A stretch of DNA of 64,000 bases. Source: Amoebidium appalachense (lineage: Eukaryota; Ichthyosporea). A program made the translations under genes and the position numbers. Shown piece after piece: positions 1 to 8,934 of this stretch; the first letter of the stretch is position 1; each line of letters opens with the position of its first letter. The stretch lies in assembly GCA_963693365.1 (NCBI GenBank), contig CAVNZM010000001.1:13702001-13766000 (forward strand). The letters are read 5' to 3'. The notes under the pieces are model-generated. The model made no database searches. It was not told where the DNA came from and worked only from the letters and a program-made list of their open reading frames with translations.

Positions 1-118
1 ATGCACTCATCAAGGCATATGCACCATACACAACTGACACACTAGCACTGCCTGCCTAGCTAGTACCTTGTAGTAAACTAAGTAGCTACATAAATGTAGG
101 CCAAAGTTTATTTTCATC
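1..118. other. Upstream region of host glycoprotein gene
   Basis: AT-rich sequence before the first ATG of the host gene. No further feature was recognised. Confidence 0.4.
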
Positions 119-399
119 ATGTGGACAACTTATGATATTGTTCGCAGTTTGGCCTTCCTCTTCTCAACTGTTGCCCATCTGTCACATAGTCAAAACGTCA
201 CGGATTGTGGAAGAAAAGTCGTGTTGTCTTCAAGCACATACGCGTGCATCTGCGACAATGGGACGACAGACGTTCAAAACGCATGCACGCAGACACAAAA
301 CGTCACAGACTGCAAGGGTGGTTCTGACGCTCCATCATACGCCGGCTCCATTATTTTCGACCAGGCCCTCCCAAATGCATCTACAAAATTAACATTCGA
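119..399 (+). pseudogene. Host secreted glycoprotein gene, first exon, 5' part (interrupted)
   Basis: The frame opens with an ATG followed by a hydrophobic stretch (SLAFLFSTVAHL) that fits a signal peptide. A Cys-containing segment with several N-glycosylation sequons follows. The segment CTQTQNVTDC matches CTQTQSAIGC in a later exon (30768-31223), so this is one unit of a repeated extracellular domain. The exon stops being exon after 399, where a poly-T run starts. The codon begun at 398-399 (GA) is completed by C at 30103, so the frame resumes exactly after the insertion. An acceptor-like CAG at 145-147 would give an intron phase unlike the other introns of this gene, so I prefer the ATG at 119. 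The function of the family is not recognised. Confidence 0.7.
387..399. repeat. Target site duplication of the retrotransposon, left copy
   Basis: AATTAACATTCGA is present here and again at 30090-30102. The two copies flank everything between them. A 13-bp duplication next to a poly-A tail is typical of target-primed reverse transcription. Confidence 0.9.
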
Positions 400-710
400 T
401 TTTTTTTTTTTTTTTTTTTTTTATCACGTTTTGTTCCCGGAGGCCTTTTCAGGCCCTCTAGGGAAACTACCGTCTACCACACAGCACCGACAGTACACTA
501 GTTAAGGTGCTATCTATGAGTTCAGCTAAGCTAAACCATCCTTCACAACCTAACTATAAGTACACACTTTGCCCAGGGCTACTACCCCAGCCACGCCGGC
601 AGGAGGCTCCAGTCCTCCCCTCCATTCAAAAACCTAGCAATAAACGTTAACCGAGGGCTCTCATTGGTCGATCTACAGTATTGGGAAGTCCTAGGTGTTG
701 TGTATAATAT

Positions 711-2504
711 TTACGGTGGGTATGGGTGGATGATGGGGTGTGGTGGTGGTGGTGGTGGGGGGTTGCTGCCTAACATTATGTGTTGGTGTACGTATGTTGT
801 GGCGATGTTTTTGTGGACTAAAAGGTGGGTTTTACAGGGCACACCGGGTCTGTGGGTGTTCCGGCATTCAGAACAGGCCGGCCGGGTGTGTGTGGGGGGT
901 GTATTTGTTGGTTTTTTGGGTTTTTGGAGAGCCATACTTTTCTTTCTACGGGTGGTGGGTATATGGTGGTGTTTTTGCATTTTAGGGTGGGTGGGGGGGA
1001 GTGTTGTGTTCCGTGGGTGCCAAATTTTTGCAAAGAAAAAGGATTGCAACTCTACTGTGATTTTTCCTAAGATGGCCCGGGTGGTGGTCTTGGTGGTGCC
1101 GGTGGCTGCAAGTAGTGGGCCCACCGATCGTGGGCAGAATCCCCGTTCGACCCACTTGGTGTCTTCGGGGTCAGGTGGGTCACCGTTGCCTCCTATCCAG
1201 TTTATCCATGCACATTGGTCTACCACCGTGGCTGCCGTATGGTGGTGCTGTGCCGTGGGGGTGTTTGGATGACGAGTGTGCAGGACGTTGTGGATGCAGG
1301 CTGTGATGGCGGTGGTCAGGGTGGGGACTTCCCCGGCATGGGCCGGGCAGGCCCAGAGGTGGGTGGTGGTCTCAGGGTGCTGGCTGCACCGGGGGCATGT
1401 GGGCTGTGTAACGACGGTGGGGTGATCTCGGTGTAGCCGTGCCATGGTAGGCAGGGTGCCCATGGCCAGGGACAGGCTACGAGTGTTTCCTCTGACTGCC
1501 CCGATGGTTGCCTGTGTGGGCCCCTTGTTGAGCTTGAGGGGGTTCCGTTCGGCTGGGAGCAGTCTGGGGTCGGCTAGTATGGACATAGCCTTGGTCTTGC
1601 CGGCCATGTCGGTGAGGAAGTCCTTGTTCAACCGGTTCAGTGTACCGGGAATGTTGCCGGGGATACGGTGGCCTTGTAGTCGTAGGAAGTATTTCCCCCC
1701 CCCCGGGGCCGGAGGTAGGGGGGGGGGGAGGGGGAGGACTCTTCCTGCATTGGCTGCCTTGTCTGCCTCGTTATTCCGTTGACCGTACCGTTTGGTGTTG
1801 GATTGGTGCCCCTTCACCCACGATACCTGTACAGAGCCTGGTTGCCGGAGAGAGAGTTGGTCTCGTACGTGAGCCCATTCCACTATGTGGGGGAACTTTA
1901 GCTTGCGTCGAGGGGGTGTGGTGGGGTCTATATTTGCCGTCCATCGGTCGACTACTCCGAGGTTATCGAGCTTGATGTGGATGGGGGTGGTGGTGGGGGT
2001 GAGCAGGAGGGCTAGTAGTACCCCTGTGAGTTCGGCTTGGGTGGATGATAGGGCCGTATGGAGCCTGGTCTTGGCCGTCACTGGAGGTGCTTTCCGGTCC
2101 GGGGTATCCAGTGCCGCCCCGGCTCCGGCCTGGGCTATCCTCCTGCCCGGGTGGATGAGGCTGCCGTCCGTATAAACGGTGATCGGTTGGTCTGGGGGGA
2201 TCAGGGTGATTTGCTGCTGCCACTCGTCATAGGTGGCCTGGGGCACCAAGTCGGTGTAGGTGAGCCTACGGGGAGTGGGTGGGCTCGGCAGGTCAGCCGG
2301 GTGGGCCGTGCACTTGTGTCCTGGTGGTGACCCTACCGGTGGTGGCTGCTGGGGGGGGGGGTGGGCCGGGGAGGTCCCCCGGTAAGGGTGTGGCTTCCTC
2401 GTTGGCTTGCAGGTGGAGCATCTGGGGTGATGCCTGTTGGTGGGGGGGAAGATGCCGCCGGAAATGGTGTATCTTCCTCCACTGCTCGGCCGGATCGGAG
2501 CCAT
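711..2504 (-). pseudogene. Retrotransposon ORF2, RNase H domain and C-terminal CCHC region
   Basis: The protein contains an RNase HI core with the four expected acidic positions: VYTDGSL, SSTQAELTGV, IKLDNLGVV and NNEADKAANAG. Before the last one comes WVKGHQ, the usual His-containing strand. Further on is a CPRC-x7-H-x2-C type motif (CPRCSQHPETTTHLWACP), typical of the ends of R1/I-type ORF2 proteins. Upstream, the frame is broken into three pieces (711-2504, 2293-2655, 2779-3102), so the ORF carries frameshifts and a stop and is unlikely to be active. The RNase H would remove RNA from the RNA-DNA hybrid during target-primed reverse transcription. Confidence 0.85.
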
Positions 2505-2778
2505 CCTTCAGTGCGATGACTTGGTAGATGTCGATACTGTCGGTGTTGATGAAGTCCTTGTGGTACTTCGGGACTACCATGTGGGTGGTGATTCGGGTCT
2601 TGAAGGCCACGTAGGGGTCTGCCCGTATCACCTCCACAGCACGGGTCCACCCCACACACTGCTTGTTGTGGGTGTGATTATCGGCTGGGGGCTCAGGGGG
2701 CTCGTATTTGCTGTTGGTGCTGTCGGTGTTAGAGTCCTCTGAGTCGTCGGAGTCGTCGCTGGGCCCCGTCGACTCCGA

Positions 2779-3164
2779 TTATGGCTCCGTGTCTAACCCT
2801 TCCCCCTCTCCGTCTGCGTACCCGGGGTTGGGGGAGAGGGTGGCCGGGGTGTAGGCTAGGTTCCATGGGGAGTGGCCGTATTTGCAGTCACCAGGGCAAA
2901 AGCGGAAATGGGCTGTTCCATGTGGGTCGTTCCACGTGGGTCGGTGCCATCTCAGCCCCTCCTCCTCTGTGTTGTCCCGTAGATGGGCTATTTTGACCCA
3001 AGCCTCCCCGTTGTGGGTGGTGTGGGCCACCACCTGGCTGAGTTCGTATTGCCCGTTCTTGACTATTTCCACCACGAATGCACCGACGGGGTAGTTTGGC
3101 ACGAGGTCCGACTGGTGTGGTGGGTGTGTGGTCTGGGTGCTGGCCGTAGTTTGTCTGCGATGGG
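2779..3164 (-). pseudogene. Retrotransposon ORF2, linker region downstream of the viral insertion
   Basis: This minus-strand frame is open from the viral junction to a stop at 2779. Its protein (VGAFVVEIVKNGQYELSQVV) is charged and mixed, unlike a random C-rich frame. It is in phase with the open frame that reaches the junction from the other side at 29235. It lies between the reverse transcriptase thumb and the RNase H in the original element. Confidence 0.6.
3160..3164. repeat. Target site duplication of the viral element, left copy
   Basis: ATGGG directly precedes the left TIR and also directly follows the right TIR at 29230-29234. Polintons usually make 6-bp duplications; here only 5 bases match. 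Confidence 0.75.
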
Positions 3165-3623
3165 ACTACATTAAGGGGCGCGGCACCCCACGTTAGTGAC
3201 GTCACAAAGTGTGACGTCACTAACACAGGGTGGCGCACCCCTTAGGATATGGCAGATATGCATATGGGATATGGCGATATGCAGTATGATATGGGTGTAT
3301 ATTGTGATTAGGATATGGATATGGGTATGGATATGTACAGGAGCACGTGCACACACTGTGTGTGTGTGCATAAACACGTGCAGAGCACGTGGATTTAATT
3401 AAAATATTAAAGGGAAAACGTGTCATGTGTGCGCGTGCACGCACGCGCACATGCGACACGTACACAGTTCTGAGATCAAAGGAATGCGACGGTGTGCACA
3501 AGGCGGCCAATGAGAATTCGAATTCCGAATTCCTTGTACAAGGCGGCCAATAGTAATGCGGATGCACAAGGCGGCCAATGATAATTCAGTTCCAAAAGCC
3601 AGTTGCCGCACAAGGCGGCCAAT
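3165..3623 (+). repeat. Left terminal inverted repeat
   Basis: It starts ACTACATTAAGGGGCGCGG and matches, inverted, 28770-29229, with one A-run length difference near 3592-3597. From the outside in, it holds a hairpin with two TGACGTCA sites, a GGATATG-type repeat zone, an alternating GTGCGCGTGCACGC zone and four GGCGGCCAAT boxes. Confidence 0.95.
3173..3243. repeat. Terminal imperfect hairpin with two TGACGTCA palindromes (left)
   Basis: The arms 3173-3205 and 3210-3243 are inverted copies of each other (outer part AAGGGG..GCG..CACCC, inner part GTTAGTGACGTCAC) with a few mismatches and a short AAAG loop. The mirror copy is in the right TIR at about 29151-29221. Confidence 0.85.
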
Positions 3624-3662
3624 CGGAGTTCAGGTTGGCACATTTTGGTTTAGGCGGCCAAT
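3502..3662 (+). promoter_or_regulatory. Five GGCGGCCAAT boxes upstream of the first gene
   Basis: The exact decamer occurs at 3502, 3542, 3570, 3614 and 3653, all pointing toward the gene starting at 3842. It contains a CCAAT pentamer next to a GC-rich half. A related inverted ATTGGCC lies near 3697. The spacing is 28-44 bp. The position just before a gene suggests an upstream promoter element, probably for a CCAAT-binding factor of the host. Confidence 0.7.
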
Positions 3663-3841
3663 AAGGACACAGAGATTAAGGATTTCGGTCCTCATTGGCC
3701 ACAAGCGCACCCAGCATGTCGCCGCTGTGTACATAAGCATCCGCACACAGGCAACATCACACCAAGCAAACATGAGCCATACGTACACAGTTGAGGTGCA
3801 CACCACAGTCACGTTCACCACACCCCCCAAACAACAGCAAA

Positions 3842-4756
3842 ATGGTCAAGCCAACCCTGCTGCGTCAAACGACTGGTCTGTCCACCGTCAAAAGGACCAG
3901 CATCGCCGCGGCAAGCAGTGGCAAAGAAAACACCAACAACAGTGAGGGGCCCAAGATGGTGCAGTACAAGGAGGTGTTCCTCAACGGTGTGGGCAAGGCC
4001 ACCATGGGCGCACCCTGGGTGACGAACGACGTGTTGGCCGTGCAGCTGTACAACCTGCCCAACATCAACATCATTGGGCAGATGCTCATCGAGTTGGTCC
4101 CCAGCACGGTTGCCTGGGATGCCAAGCCCACCATTAGGGTCAAGTCGCAACGCCGCCCTGAGCCCTTTGAGGTGGCCTACGCCGTTGACCTGTGGCCCTA
4201 CGTGTGCAGCATGGCCAGGGACGTGTTGTGGATGCACAAGGACCACGAGATGCTCAAGGGGGTGGACGTGGACACCGTGCCTGTCAAGACCAGCAGCAAC
4301 CTGTGGTCCAGGCATACCCCCAGCCTGTACGATGTGCTGGGTGCCGACCCCGTCGGCAAGGAGGACATGGTGGAGGCACTGGGTGGCACCTACTTCAACG
4401 TGACGTTGGAGCTCCCCAACCCCCTTGGCCGCAACCCCTGCCTCTTCAAGCTGGGCAACAACGCTGCCTCCATCGACGAGTTTGTGGAGTTTATGAACTC
4501 CCAACGTGCCAAGTGCCGTGAGGTGACTGCCTGGGTGTCTGCAGCTGCCACCAGCGTCATCTACAACAAGAAGAACAACACTGTGCGTACCAAGCTCGTT
4601 GCCTGCAAGGTTCAGGTGTTTGACTTAGATGGCCTGATGGAGCTGGTTGGTGGTGAGGGGGGCGAGGGGGAGGGGGGTGAGGTAGACTTGGGGGTGGCTA
4701 AGCGTGCAGGCACGCCCATGCCCGGTAATGACGATGCCAAAATGCTCAGAATGTAA
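3842..4756 (+). CDS. Viral protein of unknown function next to the left TIR
   Basis: This is a 304-residue protein starting MVKPTLLRQTTGLS; the ATG at 3842 is the first good one after the promoter boxes. The N-terminal 35 residues are basic and Ser/Thr-rich. The middle has a globular look with repeated hydrophobic strands, and the C-terminus is a Gly/Glu tract (near residues 265-285). I see no signal peptide, TM segment or known motif. An AATAAA lies at about 4808. It is the outermost left gene, reading inward under the TIR promoter, which is a usual place for an early or replication gene. No function can be assigned from sequence. Confidence 0.75.
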   Translation: MVKPTLLRQTTGLSTVKRTSIAAASSGKENTNNSEGPKMVQYKEVFLNGVGKATMGAPWVTNDVLAVQLYNLPNINIIGQMLIELVPSTVAWDAKPTIRVKSQRRPEPFEVAYAVDLWPYVCSMARDVLWMHKDHEMLKGVDVDTVPVKTSSNLWSRHTPSLYDVLGADPVGKEDMVEALGGTYFNVTLELPNPLGRNPCLFKLGNNAASIDEFVEFMNSQRAKCREVTAWVSAAATSVIYNKKNNTVRTKLVACKVQVFDLDGLMELVGGEGGEGEGGEVDLGVAKRAGTPMPGNDDAKMLRM

Positions 4757-5088
4757 TGACACACGACTGTATATTGAGAACATATTTGTCTGCGGGTGAT
4801 TGCCACGAAATAAACGGTCAAAAAAACTTATGTTTTTGGGGAAAAACGAACACTGTGAGCTACGTGACCGACTTGACTTGTGGCGCAATGAGAGGGAGTG
4901 TCAAAGACTTGCGCAAGTATGAGCCGATGAAATTTTGCGAATTTATCTCCAGGAATGCCCAGCATGTCGTTTTTTCTTCTCTTTCCCTGTCTTTCTCAAA
5001 AAAAAAACTTGAAAATCCTTTTCAATCATCTCTTTTCGTAGAAAAAAGTCTTTTAAAGTTTTTGTTACCGTAGTAGACAAATCTTTCT

Positions 5089-5126
<38 letters not shown>

Positions 5127-5229
5127 CTCGTTTCCTTTCGTTAGTTTTGTGAAAAAACTTGAAAATCCTTTTCAATCATCTCTTTTCGTAGAAAAAAGTC
5201 TTTTAAAGTTTTTTTGTTACTTAGACAAA

Positions 5230-5292
<63 letters not shown>

Positions 5293-5586
5293 CACACATG
5301 CACATGCACACTTAAATCGTTGTCTTCTTAGGCACACACACATGCAGGCACACGTGTGCAATGCACCGCAGTAGTCTTGGGTTTGTACTCAGCTTGTTTT
5401 TCGTAAAAATAAAAGTTTATTTTTGCCGTCGATTGTCTTTGTAAAAAAGAAAAAAACGTGGAAATAAAGGGCTCTGCCCATTGTCTTCACAAAAAAAACG
5501 TGTCTATGGTCATGGACGAGCTGAGAGGGTAAAAAACGTATAAAACGTGCAAGTATAGGGCACAGCCCTGCATGGTCACCCCTAAC
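4757..5586. other. Intergenic region with duplicated segment, CA microsatellites and poly-A signals
   Basis: It separates two convergent genes. A segment (CTTGAAAATCCTTTTCAATC onward, about 60 bp) occurs at about 5008 and again at 5158, each followed by a (CA)n tract (5089-5123, 5234-5289). Around 5408-5422, AATAAA and TTTATT lie close together and could serve both flanking genes. No convincing gene was seen. Confidence 0.7.
5008..5290. repeat. Tandem duplication of about 150 bp containing CA repeats
   Basis: Two near-identical copies of a T/A-rich segment end in GTTAC..TAGACAAATCTTTC and then a CA tract. The second tract is longer. This is a microsatellite inside viral DNA, like the surrounding host DNA. 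Confidence 0.8.
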
Positions 5587-6708
5587 CTAACCACTTAGGT
5601 AGATGACGTCGCTGTTCACAGTCTTGAGGGGGGAAGAAGTACGGGGCTTAGACACCTGGACCCCACCGTAGAAGTAGCGAGCACCGTGGGCCATCTTGTT
5701 GTTGTTGTTGTTGTAGGTGATGTTTCTGTTGCAGCTGCTGCAGATGGTGTAGAGGGGGGCACGGTTCTCCTTGTGATCTGGGGCAAGCTCCGGGACAGAC
5801 TTGCGCCGTGACGGGGCCTCCTTGGCAATGTTTTTCTTGATCAACCCTGCAAAGTGAATCTTTTCACCTAAACCACACGCACGCTCCTCTGCAATAGTGC
5901 GCAGCAGGGCCTGCATTTCATGCAGGATGTCCAGGGGAACCCCTTTGAAGATGGGTGTGGACTTTAACTTGGCAGCCTTGGCAGTGGCCACCATGGCTTG
6001 CAGGAATCCTACAAGAACATGGGCCAGGAGGTGCACAAGCTCGTCCTCACGGTAGGGAGACACAGTCCCTGACTTGCACATAGCGGCAATGGGCTGCCAG
6101 CCGTCCTCTACCTGGTGCATGTACCTGTGGATGTAGTCGCCAACCAGCTGAGGATCTGTCTCGGCCTTGTACCTGATAGACCTGTCGTGCTCGTTGAACA
6201 GTGGCAGGAGGAGGTCTACCACAGCAGCCGCCACCCCCTTGAGCATGAAAGCGTTGCGGCACGCGAGTGTTAGCTTAATCGAATCGGTGTGCAAGTCTGC
6301 CAGGTCTGCCAGCCCACGCACGTTGTCACGCAACAGTGCCTCAGGCAGCCACATCCTAACAAAATCGTTGTGACCAGCGAAGCGTTTCTGGAAGTAGACT
6401 TTCCCCCCTGGGTTGTAACCAGCCTGGAAGAAGCCATCAACCGTGGCGGGATGGAGGTAGGCCGAGTTCTCCACAACACCGGGCTGTGCAGCATACCCCT
6501 CAGCCAGCGTGCGGTGGAGCTTGTAGAAGGGGTCAGGAACAAGGGCGGAAACATCTATGTCGGCCCAGGAGAAGGTGCGTAGATCATTGAAACAAGGATA
6601 GCCAATGGATGTGACCATGGGTGTAGGTACAGAAAGGGCGGATGCTGCAGCAGCCTGAGCAACAGCTGTGCCATTGCAAAGAGGGGGTAGGGGAGAGAGA
6701 GGGTTCAT
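5587..6708 (-). CDS. Viral protein of unknown function, 373 aa
   Basis: It starts MNPLSPLPPLCNGTAVAQ. The central 250 residues are rich in predicted helices (for example LADLADLHTDSIKLTLACRN and HLLAHVLVGFLQAMVATAKA). The C-terminus has a CSSCN pair and an Asn run (NITYNNNNNK) coded by a trinucleotide tract at 5697-5713. No known motif was recognised. A GGCGGCCAAT box lies 136 bp upstream of its start (6844), so it may share regulation with the TIR genes. It is convergent with the 3842-4756 gene. Confidence 0.75.
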   Translation of the reverse strand: MNPLSPLPPLCNGTAVAQAAAASALSVPTPMVTSIGYPCFNDLRTFSWADIDVSALVPDPFYKLHRTLAEGYAAQPGVVENSAYLHPATVDGFFQAGYNPGGKVYFQKRFAGHNDFVRMWLPEALLRDNVRGLADLADLHTDSIKLTLACRNAFMLKGVAAAVVDLLLPLFNEHDRSIRYKAETDPQLVGDYIHRYMHQVEDGWQPIAAMCKSGTVSPYREDELVHLLAHVLVGFLQAMVATAKAAKLKSTPIFKGVPLDILHEMQALLRTIAEERACGLGEKIHFAGLIKKNIAKEAPSRRKSVPELAPDHKENRAPLYTICSSCNRNITYNNNNNKMAHGARYFYGGVQVSKPRTSSPLKTVNSDVIYLSG

Positions 6709-6959
6709 GTTTAAAAAGGCAGGCTAGAGTGGCTTAGAATAAAGGAAAAATGTTTGAAGAATGGACCGTTTGCAGGTGGTTTTTTGTGCCCTCCGGCACA
6801 CATGCTGCCATTGCTCCAAACTTTGGTGACTCGCGTTGCACTAGGCGGCCAATCAAAGCGCAGGAAGGCTACCAATGGAATGAAAGTCAACAAACCCTAT
6901 TGGTTCCTCGCACCGCCCGCCAACGGTTTTTCCTGTGTGCACTTACCATATATGGGTTT
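6709..6959. promoter_or_regulatory. Intergenic region with one GGCGGCCAAT box
   Basis: The decamer is at 6844-6853. The region lies between the end of the truncated integrase gene and the start of the 373-aa gene, both on the minus strand. It probably acts as promoter for the 373-aa gene. Confidence 0.5.
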
Positions 6960-7511
6960 TCAATTAGCTCTCTCCGTGCCCTTGTCCGTAAAGATTTGCT
7001 TCACCTCTGTAGGTTGTAGGTTTTCCTCCCCCTCGTTGCTTTCGTCCTTCATCTCCTTGATTGTGTGTAGGGCCTTATCCACTGCCCTCCTCATCTCTGG
7101 CCCGTTGCTGATGGTGAGGTGCTCACTCTTCCCGGTCCCCGAGCTCTTTGTTTTTATGGGTACGACTGTTGCTTGCCGCGTGTTCATGTCAATCACACTC
7201 AATCCCCCCTTGTACCCCCTGTTTGCCTTTGAGTAACGTGGCATGAAAAACAGGTCGGCTGCCACACTGTTTGGCCGTGCTGTTGTGGTGAGGTAGTCCT
7301 TCCTCTTAATCCTATGGGGGGCCATCACCTCCGTGAGGGACTCCTGCAGCCCCGAGTGTCTCCTGGACAGGTAGGCACGCACGGCCGGTTGCCCCACCCT
7401 CTTGTCTTTTGCTTTTGCACGATGCCATAGGGCTTGTACGGAGGGGGGGAGCTTGAAGGTGTCGTAGGTTTCATCAATCACCTGCTCAATGTCCTTCCCG
7501 TGGGCCACCAT
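6960..7511 (-). pseudogene. Polinton-type rve integrase, C-terminally truncated
   Basis: This is a 183-residue frame with good Kozak context (ACCATGG). The N-terminal half (TFKLPPSVQALWHRAKAK) resembles the helical region before the core in Polinton integrases. The catalytic core then shows the first Asp (VAADLFFM), a GYKGGLSVIDMNTRQATVVP strand and the second Asp (IFTDKGTE). The frame ends five residues later, so the third catalytic residue (Glu of the DDE triad) and any C-terminal chromodomain are missing. No remaining part was found elsewhere in the element. The enzyme would integrate the linear viral DNA; this copy should be inactive. Confidence 0.85.
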
Positions 7512-7532
7512 GGTTGTTTCTTGTGCCTCCTA

Positions 7533-8159
7533 CTAGTCGGTCGACACTTTCTCCTTTGGGATCCTTCTTGGTCTGCGTGTAGCTGTGGTCTTTTTGGCTG
7601 TCTTTTTGGCCTTGGGGGCAGGGGGTGGTTGTAGCTTGATGGGGTGGTCGGGCATGAGTGGCCGGGGGTGCAATGGTGTGATGTCCTGCTCCGTGTCTGT
7701 GCTTGCAGGTACATCCTCATCGTCGTCGCCGAGTAGTGTGAGCACGGAGGGTTGTTGCTCTTGGAGTGGTGGGGGAGAGGCGGGAGGGGTGGGGAAGGCA
7801 AAGAGGGGCTCATAGGGGGGTGTTGGGGAGAGGGCGTCGTGGGGAAAAGGGGTGTCTGGTCGGGGAGAGTGGGGGGGAAGAGAGGGGAAGGGGGAGGGGG
7901 TGGGGTACTCTTGCAGTAGCACGTCCCTTATGGTGCTTGCATGCCCTTTCAACCACTCTGTGAAGGATTTCCACTCTAGCCCCTGCTCTGTGCACACTAG
8001 CACTGTCCCCTTCCTTGGGTCGGTATCTAGGAAAGACAAGAGTATAGGATTCGGTCGATGAGTGGGCTTGCACACCCACGTACTCTCCCGATCGCGTGAG
8101 CAGATTGAGTCTGTGTACGTTAGACATGGTGGATGTTTGCCTTTATTGTAGTTGCACAT
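7533..8159 (-). CDS. Viral Pro-rich protein upstream of the integrase
   Basis: This is a 208-residue frame ending 21 bp before the integrase start, on the same strand. A folded-looking part (ILLSFLDTDPRKGTVLVC through FTEWLKGHASTIRDVLLQEY) is followed by a long Pro/Ser region, an acidic patch (DDDEDVPASTDTEQD) and a basic tail (KAKKTAKKTTATRRPRR). An alternative start in another frame at 8127 (MSNVHRLNLLTR) has better context and could join by a frameshift near 8040-8090. The start is therefore uncertain. The function is unknown; the basic tail suggests DNA binding or nuclear targeting. Confidence 0.6.
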   Translation of the reverse strand: MCNYNKGKHPPCLTYTDSICSRDRESTWVCKPTHRPNPILLSFLDTDPRKGTVLVCTEQGLEWKSFTEWLKGHASTIRDVLLQEYPTPSPFPSLPPHSPRPDTPFPHDALSPTPPYEPLFAFPTPPASPPPLQEQQPSVLTLLGDDDEDVPASTDTEQDITPLHPRPLMPDHPIKLQPPPAPKAKKTAKKTTATRRPRRIPKEKVSTD

Positions 8160-8173
8160 TTTTTCGCACCGTG

Positions 8174-8932
8174 ATGGTACCAGACAACTGGAGAATGATT
8201 GTCAACCTGGCTCGAATCTACTTTACGACATGCTGTGCTATCATGTGTGTTGCATTGGTTGCTGCATCCTACGGCACAGTCACAATGATACCAGAGTTCG
8301 CAAAACGTACATGCATGTTCTGGCTCATCATCCTGCCCCTCACAGGTGTGGTCATGTGCCAAGCACAATGGGTGGCGTATGCCTGGCTCGACGTGGACAC
8401 CCACCCTGACGTGGCCGGCCACTGTGTGATGTGGGCGCCCTACTGGCTGGGCTCGTGGCTGTATGTGGCCTCCCCCCTCGCCTACATGCTGGCAGCAGCG
8501 TGCTGGGCCCGATCCATGCGTGTGACGACCACGTTGTTCTTCCCACGGGCCGTGGCGTACATGGTGTGTGCCTCCCTCCTCCCCCTAAGTGCCCTCTACG
8601 GCATGACGTGCGTGTTTGAACCGTCGGTGTTTGGCTACGTGTTTCTTGTGTCGAGGGGCGTGCTGGCGTGTGCCACCCTCGTCTGTGCACGGTACATGCT
8701 CTCCCTGTCCGTGCCCGTGCTCACCAGGAACATTGTGCTGTGCGTGTGCGTGCATGCAGGCCTTGCACTGGCGGGCATTGTGTTTGACGAGCTCCACTGG
8801 AACCTGTTGGAGTTTGGGTTTTTGGAGAACGGGTTTCTGACCACCTTGGGGTACACACTGCTCGCCTGCTGCCTGCTTGCCCTCTGGTACCTCATACTCT
8901 ACTGCATGGACGTGCTGGGCCCCTACACGTAG
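8174..8932 (+). CDS. Seven-transmembrane viral membrane protein
   Basis: With the ATG at 8174 the protein has 252 residues (an earlier in-frame ATG at 8126 would add 16). I count seven hydrophobic segments, about residues 7-28, 38-60, 75-100, 108-130, 136-158, 166-188 and 205-232. Short polar loops separate them, with basic residues at several ends. This layout is that of a GPCR-like or other 7TM protein. TM7 has no Lys in the place used by rhodopsins, so retinal binding is not supported. It lies divergent to the 7533-8159 gene. A virion-membrane or host-signalling role is possible but not shown. Confidence 0.75.
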   Translation: MVPDNWRMIVNLARIYFTTCCAIMCVALVAASYGTVTMIPEFAKRTCMFWLIILPLTGVVMCQAQWVAYAWLDVDTHPDVAGHCVMWAPYWLGSWLYVASPLAYMLAAACWARSMRVTTTLFFPRAVAYMVCASLLPLSALYGMTCVFEPSVFGYVFLVSRGVLACATLVCARYMLSLSVPVLTRNIVLCVCVHAGLALAGIVFDELHWNLLEFGFLENGFLTTLGYTLLACCLLALWYLILYCMDVLGPYT

Positions 8933-8934
8933 TT

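Larger units (their letters stand above)
400..3164 (-). mobile_element. Non-LTR retrotransposon, 3' portion (RNase H, zinc knuckle, poly-A tail)
   Basis: The element lies on the minus strand, and its poly-A tail is the T run at 400-422. It encodes the downstream part of an ORF2-type protein: a basic/linker region, an RNase H domain and a CCHC motif. Its upstream part is at 29235-30089, cut away by the viral element inserted at 3164/3165. The reading frame on the minus strand is open from 29235 to the junction and goes on from 3164 to about 2779. That shows the virus entered an already present retrotransposon. Non-LTR elements with an RNase H domain include the I, R1/LOA and Tad groups; I cannot choose among them. 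The region 423-710 is its 3' untranslated end. Confidence 0.88.

Noticed and set aside
740-2527. Open frames on the plus strand over the retrotransposon
   Set aside because: The opposite strand carries RNase H motifs and the CCHC motif; the plus-strand frames have Gly/Trp/Val-rich composition without motifs.
3271-3345. GGATATG repeats in the TIR as a CRISPR-like or iteron array
   Set aside because: The units are short, irregular and without spacers. They may bind a protein, but there is no evidence for a named feature.
3815-4504. Frame on the minus strand opposite the 304-aa gene
   Set aside because: His/Gly/Val-rich shadow with no promoter and no motif. The plus-strand frame has the better start context and lies behind the GGCGGCCAAT boxes.
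4756-5073. Possible small gene after the first viral gene
   Set aside because: It runs into T-rich duplicated sequence, lacks a plausible start context and has no motif.
6930-6960. GTAAGT donor after the truncated integrase as evidence of an intron
   Set aside because: No acceptor followed by the missing integrase part is found downstream on the minus strand, and the other viral genes show no introns.
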